Of a stretch of DNA of 8,115 bases, positions 1-5,936 are shown in pieces (position 1 is the stretch's first letter; each line of letters starts with the position of its first letter). Below the pieces are notes generated by a model that was not told the origin of the DNA, ran no database searches, and saw nothing but the letters and a program-made list of their open reading frames with translations. Location of the stretch: the NCBI GenBank assembly GCA_021767325.1, contig JAASTM010000084.1, positions 1-8,115 on the forward strand, written 5' to 3'. Position numbers and translations under genes: made by a program. The DNA comes from Spirochaetales bacterium. GTDB lineage: Bacteria; Spirochaetota; Spirochaetia; DSM-16054; Sediminispirochaetaceae.

Positions 1-39
1 GAAGCAGGAATAGTTCTGTAAGCGGAATAAAAGAGCAAT
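1..39. other. Short flank with no assignable gene
   Basis: These bases lie beyond the terminator of the hydrogenase operon. On the plus strand the frame starting at base 3 stays open to a TAA at 39-41, immediately before the hairpin, and the frame starting at base 1 ends in a TAA at 19-21. Either could be the last codons of a gene converging on the hydrogenase operon, which would fit a terminator with T-tracts on both sides. The stretch is too short to identify anything. Confidence 0.3.
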
Positions 40-82
40 AAAAAGGGCCGGCTGGAAGAAGTTCCAGTCGGCCCGATTTTTT
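40..82 (-). terminator. Bidirectional rho-independent terminator of the hydrogenase operon
   Basis: A 13-bp stem (45-57 with 62-74; one G-T wobble, otherwise fully paired) encloses the four-base loop GAAG. On the minus strand the stem is followed by five T (plus-strand AAAAA at 40-44), giving a classic intrinsic terminator 36 bases after the hydA stop codon. On the plus strand the same hairpin is followed by GATTTTTT (75-82), so it could also stop transcription entering from the left. No other terminator is seen in the operon, so hydC, hydB and hydA probably share one transcript ending here. Confidence 0.92.
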
Positions 83-110
83 AATGTCGTTCGCTACGGC
101 GCAGCACGGT

Positions 111-1880
111 CTATACCCGGGTGCGCTCGGTGTATTTGGTGTGCAGGTAGTGGTGACTGCGTTCGCCGAGGGGCTTGCTGAGATATTTTTCGTAGATCTC
201 CTGAATAGCCGGGTTCTCGTGCGACTTGCGCAGCTTTTTCCCTTCGTCTTCGGCATAGATTGCCTGAATGCGCTTGTTCCGGACTTCGTCGGTAGTAAAG
301 CGCGGCTGTCCGCCGCCGCCGATACAGCCGCCGGGACAGGTCATGATTTCGACGAAGTGGTATTCCGCTTCGCCGGCCTGTATGCGGTCGATCAGCTTGG
401 AGGCGTTACCGAGCCCGTGGGCTACGGCGGTGCGCAGCTCCACGCCGTCGAGAAAGGACCACTCTTTGAGCGGCTTCTCTATGGTCAGGGCGGCCTCTTT
501 TACCCCCTCTAGTCCCATAATCGGGGTTACATGCAGGTTGTCCACAGGCAGGGCCCGTCCGGTGACGATTTCGTAGGCGGTCCGCAGGGCCGCTTCCATA
601 ACACCACCGGTGTTGGCGAAGATGTCCGCCGCACCAGAGGAGAGACCCAGCGGGGAGTCCATCTGGTCGTCTTCCAGCTTGTGAAAGTCGATACCGGCCT
701 GCTTGATCATCCGTCCCAGTTCGCGGGTTGTCAGCACGTAGTCGACGTCCTGGTAGCCGCTGTCGTTCATCTCTTCGCGCTGTGCCTCGTACTTTTTGGC
801 GGTACAGGGCATTACGGAAACCACCACGATGTCTTTGGGGTCGATGTTGTTCTGCTCGGCGTAGTAGGTCTTGGCCATGGCCCCGAACATCTGCTGTGGT
901 GACTTACAGGATGAAATATTGGGTAAAATCTCGGGGTAGATGTGTTCGGCAAACTTGATCCATCCGGGGGAACAGCTGGTGAACTGCGGAAGCGCGGCTT
1001 CCTGTTTGTCCGCCAGTACGCTCTTGAGACGGGTCAGCAGCTCGGTGCCTTCCTCCATGATGGTCAGGTCGGCGGTAAAGTTGGTATCGAAGACCTTGTC
1101 GAATCCGAGGCGCCGCAGGGCGCTGACCATTTTGCCGGTCACGAGGGTTCCCGGTGCATAGTCGAAGCACTCGCCCAGGGCGGCCCGGATGGCCGGGGCG
1201 GTCTGTACGACCACGTGCTTGTCGGGATTGTCTATAGCTTCCCACACTCCGGGAATGTGGTTGTTCTCGGTGATCGCCCCGACGGGACACACCGCCGCAC
1301 ACTGTCCGCACTGAACGCAGACCACTGTGTCGAGGTCCTGCGCAAAAGCCGGTCCGATGACGGTGGCGTAGCCGCGGTTCTGGGCGGCCAGCGCGCCGAC
1401 ATTCTGTACGGCTTTACACACCTCCATACAGCGGCGGCACTTGATGCACTTGCCCGTGTCGCGGACCAGGGCCGGAGTGCTTTCGTCGAAGTACTGTTTC
1501 GGTTTATCCCCGGCGTAGGTTATCCCCTTTATACCGAGCTTGTTGGCCACATCCTGCAGTTCGCAGTCTTCACCGCGTTCGCAGAGTTGGCAGTCGCCTT
1601 CGTGCTCGCTCAGCAGGAGTTCAACCACGGTCCGGCGGGCCGCCCGCACCCGGGCACTGGTGGTTTTCACCACCATGCCGTCTCGCACCGGAGTGGAGCA
1701 GGAGGCGACCAGATTTTTGGCCCCTTCTACTTCAACAACGCACATGCGGCAGGCGCCCAGGGGTTCCATTCCTTCCAGATAGCAGAGAGTGGGAATATCT
1801 ACATTTACCTTGCGGGCTGCTTCCAGAACTGTAGTTCCCGCTTCCACTTCAGTCGTAATGTTATCTATTGTAATCTTCAT
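111..1880 (-). CDS. hydA: [FeFe] hydrogenase catalytic subunit, HydA/HndD type
   Basis: A cytoplasmic enzyme of 589 residues that reversibly reduces protons to H2 at an H-cluster. In order: an N-terminal [2Fe-2S] domain (C33, C44, C47, C61); a His-Cys [4Fe-4S] site (H93, C97, C100, C106); two ferredoxin-like [4Fe-4S] clusters (C145/C148/C151/C155 and C188/C191/C194/C198); and the H-cluster domain from about residue 225. Motif L2 is MPCTAKKYE (C359) and L3 is EIMTCPGGCIGGGGQP (C515, C519). L1 is TSCSPGW (C303-S304), with serine at the position of the CpI ligand C300. Proton-path residues appear conserved: E277, E280, R284, S323 and C303. The length and domain set resemble CpI (574 residues); the longer C-terminal extension of Thermotoga HydA is absent. 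The start ATG overlaps the hydB stop (TAATG), with GGAGAG nine bases upstream. Last gene of the operon; NAD(P) linkage is inferred from hydB and hydC. Confidence 0.96.
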   Translation of the reverse strand: MKITIDNITTEVEAGTTVLEAARKVNVDIPTLCYLEGMEPLGACRMCVVEVEGAKNLVASCSTPVRDGMVVKTTSARVRAARRTVVELLLSEHEGDCQLCERGEDCELQDVANKLGIKGITYAGDKPKQYFDESTPALVRDTGKCIKCRRCMEVCKAVQNVGALAAQNRGYATVIGPAFAQDLDTVVCVQCGQCAAVCPVGAITENNHIPGVWEAIDNPDKHVVVQTAPAIRAALGECFDYAPGTLVTGKMVSALRRLGFDKVFDTNFTADLTIMEEGTELLTRLKSVLADKQEAALPQFTSCSPGWIKFAEHIYPEILPNISSCKSPQQMFGAMAKTYYAEQNNIDPKDIVVVSVMPCTAKKYEAQREEMNDSGYQDVDYVLTTRELGRMIKQAGIDFHKLEDDQMDSPLGLSSGAADIFANTGGVMEAALRTAYEIVTGRALPVDNLHVTPIMGLEGVKEAALTIEKPLKEWSFLDGVELRTAVAHGLGNASKLIDRIQAGEAEYHFVEIMTCPGGCIGGGGQPRFTTDEVRNKRIQAIYAEDEGKKLRKSHENPAIQEIYEKYLSKPLGERSHHYLHTKYTERTRV

Positions 1881-4800
1881 TATACACTACTCTCCGTTTT
1901 TGCAGGGGTTTTGCCGTAATCGCAACGCAGACAGCGTTCGCACTGCCGGATGGCAACACTTTCGCACCAGCTGCGTTCAACCTCTTCAAAGTTGTTCTTT
2001 CTGCGGTCGATTTCGATGGCCGGCATTTTTTCGCGCGGGTAGGGGACCGGTTCTGCGTCCGGATCGTAAGAGGTATCAACCTCTTTGTCCTCACGCCAGA
2101 AAGCGTGGGTTTCACCGGTCAGGTATTGGTCGATTCCCACCGCCGCTTTTTCACCTTCGCCGATTGCAGATACAACCGAAACGGGTCCGGATGCGGCATC
2201 GCCGCCGGAGAAGATCCAGTCGACCGAGGTTTGTCCGGTCAGCGGGTTGGTTTTGATGAAACGGTTTTCACCCATGTGCAGGTCGAACTCGCCGGCAAAC
2301 TGGCTGGAGTCGATCTGCTGTCCGATGGCGATAATCACCTGGTCTGCTTCGACGATAAAGTTCTGCTGGTCCGACTGTTTGGGCCGTCGCCGGCCACTGC
2401 GGTCGAACTCGCCCAGCTGCATACAGGCACAGGTTACGCCTTTGACCTTGCCTACGCCGTTTTTCTCGATGGCGATGGGCTGGGTGAGGGTTTTCAGTTT
2501 CACACCCTCCAGCAAGGCCTCTTCGATCTCTTCGGCGTACGCGGGCATCTGTTCCTGGGTACGGCGGTAGAGAATAGTGACTTCTTCGGCGCCGAGCCGG
2601 ATTGCGGTGCGGGCGGCATCTACAGCTGCGTTTCCGCCGCCGATAATGACCAGCTTTTTACCCACCGGTACCGAGCCGCGGATGTTGTATTGCTTGAGGA
2701 AGTCGATTCCCTGCACAACCCCTTCGGCTTCTTCGCCCGGTATACCCATCGGCATGTTCACCGGGGCACCGATTCCGAGGAATACCGCTTCGTAGCCCTG
2801 GGATCGCAGCTCTTTGAGGGTGAAATCCCGGCCGAGCTTGCTGTCGGTAATAATATTCACGCCCATGTTTTCGATCATACGCACTTCCCGAGCCAGGGTT
2901 TCTCTGGGCAGACGGTACGCCGGGATGGTCTGTACCATCATGCCGCCGGGGCGCTGTTCGGCCTCGAAGACCGTCGGCGAGTAGCCGAGGCGGGCCAGGA
3001 AGTAGGCGCAGGAGAGACCGGCCGGACCGGCACCGACAATGGCGATTTTACGCTTGGCATTGGCAGCACTCTCGCGAATTTCCGGAAGTTGAATGGTGAC
3101 CTCTTGGTCGACCATGAAGCGCTTGATACCGCGGATGGCCACCGAATCGTCGAGGGTGGTACGGCGGCACTTCTCTTCGCAGGTGTGGAAGCAGACGCGA
3201 GCACACACGGCGGCAAAGGGGTTGCGTTCGCGGTGCAGCCGCAGGGCTTCGGCGTAACGCTTCTCACCGACCAGCGATACGAATCCGGGTACGTCGACTC
3301 CGGCCGGACAGGCGCTCTGACAGGGTGCTCTGACCAGCCCGGCGCATACGCCGGCCTCACAGTGTTTGTCGCGGATGTGTTCTGCATATTCCTGCCGGAA
3401 GTGGCGGATTGTCGAGAGAACCGGGTTCGGGGCGGTTTGCCCCAGCCCGCAGAGGGCGGTGTCTTTAATCTGCTCGCCCAGTTCGATCAGGCGTTCAATA
3501 TCGCCTTCCTGACCGTCACCTTCGGTGATACGGGTGAGAATTTCGAGCATCCGTTTGGTTCCGACGCGGCAGGGAGTACACTTTCCGCAGGACTCTTCCT
3601 GCACGAATTCGAGAAAGTAGCGGGCTACGTCGACCATACAGGTGTCGTCGTCCATTACAATCAGTCCGCCGGAGCCCATGATGGCACCGAGTTCGCTCAG
3701 CGTATTGTAATCCAGAGGAACATTTAGATACTGCTTGGGAATACATCCACCCGACGGCCCGCCGATCTGGGCAGCCTTGAACTGCTTGCCTCCGGGGATT
3801 CCACCGCCGATGTCGTAGATCAGTTCGCCCAGGCTGGTGCCGATCGGTACTTCGACCAGACCACTGATGTTGATAGCACCGGCCAGTGCGAAGACCTTGG
3901 TCCCCTTGCTCTCTTCGGTTCCGAAGGAGGCGTACCAGCCGGACCCCTTATCGATAATGGCGGCAACGTTGGTGTAGGTTTCGACATTGTTGAGCAGACT
4001 CGGTTTGTCCCACAGGCCTTTCTGGGCCGGGAACGGCGGCCGGGGCCGCGGTTCGCCGCGTTTCCCCTCGATTGAATGGATGAGTGCGGTCTCTTCACCG
4101 CAGACAAAGGCCCCCGATCCCATTCGTATTTCCAGGTCGAATGAGAAATCGGTACCCATTATATTCTCACCGAGCAGACCGGCTTCCCGGGCCTGTTCCA
4201 GGGCTTTACCGAAACGGCTGACTGCCAGCGGATACTCGGCGCGGACGTATACAAAGCCGCGGTCGGCTCCGACCGCATAGGCGGCCAGGGTCATACCCTC
4301 GATCAGGCTGTGCGGATCGCCTTCGAGTACGCTGCGGTCCATAAAAGCACCGGGGTCGCCTTCGTCGGCGTTACACAGGACGAATTTCTCGTCGCCCTCG
4401 GCTTTGCTGGTGAACTCCCATTTTAGCCAGGTCGGGAAACCGGCGCCCCCGCGTCCGCGCAGTCCGGAATCCTTTACCTCTTGGATCACCTGCTGCGGGG
4501 TATACTTAGAAAGTGCTTTTGCCAGCGCGGAATACCCGCCTACGGCGATAAAATCATCCAGATTCAAGGGATCGATATATCCGCAGTTCCGCAGTACGAT
4601 CCGGGCCTGGCCGCTGTAGAACTCTACCTTGTCGGCGGTATCAACCTGACGGTTGTCGGAAAAGTTGCGGTGGGTGAGGTGTTTTACCATCTCCTTCTTC
4701 TTGAAGTGCTTCTGAACGATCTCTTCGGCGTCTTCCGGTTTCACACCCTCGTAAAAGACTTCCTCGGGTTTGACCAGCAGAACCGGTCCCTTGGCACAGG

Positions 4801-5014
4801 GTCCCAGACATCCGGTCTCTTTGATGGGAACCGAAATGCCGGCCGTTTCAAAGGCCTTTTCCAGTGCATCCTTCACCTCTAGGGCCCCGGATGCGATACA
4901 ACCGGCACCGGCACACAGGTGAATTACCTGTTCGGTTTCGGGACGGGACTTCTGCGCCGCTTTTTGGCGTTTCTCCAGATCTTTGACCGACTGAATTTTC
5001 ATGTTCGCTTCCAT
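1880..5014 (-). CDS. hydB: HydB-like NuoF flavoprotein fused to a GltD/NfnB-like NADPH oxidoreductase
   Basis: A 1044-residue diaphorase subunit. Residues 1-110 form a thioredoxin-like [2Fe-2S] domain (C34, C39, C69, C73). Residues about 130-545 are a NuoF core: the NADH/FMN glycine-rich segment GLRGRGGAGFP near 184, CNADEGDPGAF near 214, an SLBB-like region about 380-440, and the NuoF [4Fe-4S] ligands C476, C479, C482 and C522. A linker with C552 and C557 leads into a GltD/NfnB-like half: N-terminal cysteines C565, C569, C604, C608, C612 and C616; FAD Rossmann motif GAGPAG at 661; a second nucleotide fold GGGNAAVDAAR at 792 followed by YRR at 816-818, typical of NADPH binding; and the C-terminal FAD segment SGGDAASGP near 936. 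A tail cluster has C1017, C1025, C1028 and C1031. Usual HydB proteins end in ferredoxin clusters instead. The start uses TAATG with hydC and GGGGAGG seven bases upstream. The domains are clear; the reaction of the fusion is inferred. Confidence 0.95.
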   Translation of the reverse strand: MEANMKIQSVKDLEKRQKAAQKSRPETEQVIHLCAGAGCIASGALEVKDALEKAFETAGISVPIKETGCLGPCAKGPVLLVKPEEVFYEGVKPEDAEEIVQKHFKKKEMVKHLTHRNFSDNRQVDTADKVEFYSGQARIVLRNCGYIDPLNLDDFIAVGGYSALAKALSKYTPQQVIQEVKDSGLRGRGGAGFPTWLKWEFTSKAEGDEKFVLCNADEGDPGAFMDRSVLEGDPHSLIEGMTLAAYAVGADRGFVYVRAEYPLAVSRFGKALEQAREAGLLGENIMGTDFSFDLEIRMGSGAFVCGEETALIHSIEGKRGEPRPRPPFPAQKGLWDKPSLLNNVETYTNVAAIIDKGSGWYASFGTEESKGTKVFALAGAINISGLVEVPIGTSLGELIYDIGGGIPGGKQFKAAQIGGPSGGCIPKQYLNVPLDYNTLSELGAIMGSGGLIVMDDDTCMVDVARYFLEFVQEESCGKCTPCRVGTKRMLEILTRITEGDGQEGDIERLIELGEQIKDTALCGLGQTAPNPVLSTIRHFRQEYAEHIRDKHCEAGVCAGLVRAPCQSACPAGVDVPGFVSLVGEKRYAEALRLHRERNPFAAVCARVCFHTCEEKCRRTTLDDSVAIRGIKRFMVDQEVTIQLPEIRESAANAKRKIAIVGAGPAGLSCAYFLARLGYSPTVFEAEQRPGGMMVQTIPAYRLPRETLAREVRMIENMGVNIITDSKLGRDFTLKELRSQGYEAVFLGIGAPVNMPMGIPGEEAEGVVQGIDFLKQYNIRGSVPVGKKLVIIGGGNAAVDAARTAIRLGAEEVTILYRRTQEQMPAYAEEIEEALLEGVKLKTLTQPIAIEKNGVGKVKGVTCACMQLGEFDRSGRRRPKQSDQQNFIVEADQVIIAIGQQIDSSQFAGEFDLHMGENRFIKTNPLTGQTSVDWIFSGGDAASGPVSVVSAIGEGEKAAVGIDQYLTGETHAFWREDKEVDTSYDPDAEPVPYPREKMPAIEIDRRKNNFEEVERSWCESVAIRQCERCLRCDYGKTPAKTESSV
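1890..1895 (-). promoter_or_regulatory. Ribosome binding site of hydA
   Basis: GGAGAG on the minus strand, nine bases before the hydA ATG and inside the 3' end of hydB. It is weaker than the sites of hydC and hydB, so hydA translation probably depends partly on ribosomes terminating at the overlapping TAATG. Confidence 0.6.
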
Positions 5015-5571
5015 TACTCTGCCTCCCCTTCACACGGTTCAGAAACCCGGTAAGGTACCAGCATGTCCTTCACCTTCGATGGTTTTACGCGCTGAAAAAC
5101 GTCGTCGTTGATCATCACCACCGGGGCTAAACCGCAGGCTCCGTAGCAGCGTCCCACTTCGAGACTGAATACCCGGTCTTCGGTCGTGCCTCCGACTTCG
5201 ATTTCGAGATAGTCCTGAATTGCCTCCAGAACCTCTTTACCTCCACGAACGTAGCATGCGGTACCCAGACAGACCCTCACAATGTTCTTACCGCGAGGTA
5301 TGGTGGAGAAGTAGGAGTAAAAACTGACTACTCCGGCCACTTCACTGTAGGGAATGTTGAGTCGCAGGCTCACTTTTTTGAGAACCGGTTCGGGGAGATA
5401 ACCGAACAGGTTTTGGGCGGTTTGCAGGACGGGAATCAAGGCCCCTTTGACACCGGAAAATGTATCAATGATCTCATCGATCCGGTTGGCCATCTCTTCC
5501 TCAGAGAGTTGATCGCTGCAACAGGCCCCCTGGTCTGTTCCTTTTTGATCTAGCTGTGCATCCACTGCCAT
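5014..5571 (-). CDS. hydC: NuoE-like [2Fe-2S] subunit of the hydrogenase (HydC/HndA)
   Basis: A 185-residue thioredoxin-like ferredoxin of the NuoE/HydC family. It has the helical N-terminal part (about 27-95) ending in the family signature VAGVVSFYSYF, then the [2Fe-2S] ligands C101, C106, C142 and C146 in CLGTAC and RCYGAC. In HydABC and complex I this subunit pairs with the NuoF-like subunit and takes electrons from its flavin. It is the first gene of the operon and overlaps hydB by one base (TAATG). The chosen ATG has an excellent Shine-Dalgarno (AAGGAGG, seven bases away). A shorter start at residue 27 (plus base 5493), preceded by GAGGAAG, would remove a poorly conserved N-terminal stretch containing a Cys-Cys pair at 17-18. 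The upstream signal is stronger, so the long form is preferred. Confidence 0.95.
   Translation of the reverse strand: MAVDAQLDQKGTDQGACCSDQLSEEEMANRIDEIIDTFSGVKGALIPVLQTAQNLFGYLPEPVLKKVSLRLNIPYSEVAGVVSFYSYFSTIPRGKNIVRVCLGTACYVRGGKEVLEAIQDYLEIEVGGTTEDRVFSLEVGRCYGACGLAPVVMINDDVFQRVKPSKVKDMLVPYRVSEPCEGEAE
5022..5028 (-). promoter_or_regulatory. Ribosome binding site of hydB
   Basis: GGGGAGG on the minus strand, seven bases before the ATG at 5014 and inside the end of hydC. It supports this start over the in-frame ATG four codons later (5002). Confidence 0.75.
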
Positions 5572-5578
5572 AGATCAC

Positions 5579-5585
5579 CCTCCTT
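5579..5585 (-). promoter_or_regulatory. Strong ribosome binding site of hydC
   Basis: AAGGAGG on the minus strand lies seven bases before the hydC ATG, within AAGGAGGGTGATCT, which matches most of the 16S rRNA 3' end complement apart from one extra G. It fixes the long hydC start and suggests high expression of the operon. Confidence 0.88.
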
Positions 5586-5594
5586 ATGTTTTAT

Positions 5595-5607
5595 AGCGCT
5601 ATGCGCT
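5595..5607. repeat. Inverted repeat AGCGC-TAT-GCGCT upstream of hydC
   Basis: Perfect five-base arms with a three-base centre, ending 10 bases upstream of the hydC Shine-Dalgarno. It is GC-rich in an otherwise AT-rich spacer, so it stands out. It could be an operator or a small hairpin in the 5' leader of the hydrogenase transcript. Its role is unknown. Confidence 0.45.
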
Positions 5608-5616
5608 TAATTACCG

Positions 5617-5624
5617 GTGATCAC
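5617..5624. repeat. Perfect 8-bp palindrome GTGATCAC upstream of hydC
   Basis: A perfect eight-base palindrome, ten bases beyond the AGCGC inverted repeat. The halves resemble CRP/FNR half-sites (TGTGA, TCAC) but lack the spacer such sites need, so no regulator is assigned. Confidence 0.35.
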
Positions 5625-5647
5625 ACTTATTTTGCTCAGCTCTGAAG

Positions 5648-5690
5648 TACAAAAAATATTGATAAACTGTTTTTTATTACTACAAAAAAT
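5648..5690. repeat. Direct repeat TACAAAAAAT, 33 bases apart
   Basis: TACAAAAAAT occurs at 5648-5657 and again at 5681-5690, a spacing of about three helical turns. The second copy is followed directly by the palindrome TAAATATTTA (5691-5700). The copies could be tandem sites for one regulator or phased A-tracts that bend DNA. In such AT-rich sequence, chance is a serious alternative. Confidence 0.35.
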
Positions 5691-5781
5691 TAAATATTTA
5701 CTTTTTTTAATATAATATTGAACCAAAAAAGCCTGATTATGTGAAAGAACTCACTTAATGATGCACTTATAAGATATCATG

Positions 5782-5793
5782 GAACTTGTGTTC
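5782..5793. promoter_or_regulatory. GAAC-N4-GTTC inverted repeat, possible operator
   Basis: GAAC-TTGT-GTTC has perfect four-base arms, the core layout of the Gram-positive LexA (DinR) box. The centre only partly fits that consensus, and neither flanking gene is a typical SOS gene. It lies 140 bases before the kinase start. Assignment as a LexA site is speculative. Confidence 0.22.
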
Positions 5794-5891
5794 TGTCCAA
5801 AAAAAAATTAAATTAATGCAGAAAAGAACAAAGATGATAAGTTGTGAATAAACGTTAAATAATTGAAATCCTTGTTTCGAAATTTTCAGAT

Positions 5892-5936
5892 ATGGAGCAT
5901 ACTGTTGTGGGAAGCCCAATGGGAGCGTGGAAATGA
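5892..5936 (+). CDS. Possible 14-codon upstream reading frame of the kinase
   Basis: An ATG at 5892 opens a 14-residue frame (MEHTVVGSPMGAWK) whose TGA overlaps the kinase ATG as ATGA. A ribosome finishing it would be placed to start the kinase. No good Shine-Dalgarno precedes it and the peptide has no recognisable features, so it may well be chance. Confidence 0.15.
   Translation: MEHTVVGSPMGAWK
5921..5925 (+). promoter_or_regulatory. Ribosome binding site of the kinase gene
   Basis: GGGAG lies seven bases before the ATG at 5933. The in-frame GTG at 5927 is only one base from this site and is therefore less likely. The next in-frame stop upstream is the TGA at 5864-5866, and no other in-frame ATG lies between. 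Confidence 0.6.

Larger units (their letters stand above)
5572..5932. promoter_or_regulatory. AT-rich divergent promoter region between hydC and the kinase gene
   Basis: A 361-base spacer, strikingly AT-rich beside the GC-rich genes around it, with many A/T runs. It must hold the promoters of both divergent transcripts. I see no convincing sigma-70 pair. For the kinase, TTGAAA (5863-5868) is a possible -35 but the -10 opposite it is poor. For hydC, TATAAA (minus strand, near 5590-5595) resembles a -10 but sits too close to the ribosome binding site and lacks a -35. Possible regulatory elements are listed separately: two small palindromes near hydC, a direct repeat, and a GAAC-N4-GTTC inverted repeat. 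No tRNA, riboswitch or protein-coding gene of ordinary length was recognised. Confidence 0.7.

Noticed and set aside
300..335. Low-complexity CCGCCGCCGCC-like run
   Set aside because: It encodes the glycine stretch of H-cluster motif L3 (GCIGGGGQP) on the minus strand and is not an independent repeat.
942..1919. A 325-codon open frame on the plus strand opposite hydA
   Set aside because: It is antisense to the conserved hydrogenase domains, with no motif of its own; a shadow of hydA codon bias.
3292..3370. Possible frameshift or assembly join creating the HydB fusion
   Set aside because: The frame runs without interruption through the seam, both sides keep family-typical residues, and composition does not change. 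It is treated as a genuine fusion, although read-level confirmation is not possible here.
2105..3727. A 540-codon open frame on the plus strand opposite hydB
   Set aside because: It lies wholly antisense to a clearly recognisable enzyme, has no recognised domain, and is explained by codon bias of the GC-rich gene on the other strand.
5659..5672. FNR-like half-site TTGAT at the start of TTGATAAACTG
   Set aside because: There is no ATCAA partner at the required four-base spacing.
5842..5862. Rex-like sequence TTGTGAA followed by TTAAATAA
   Set aside because: The second half does not mirror the first (TTCACAA or TTAACAA is needed) and the spacing is wrong. It would have been attractive for NADH control of a hydrogenase, but the match is not good enough.
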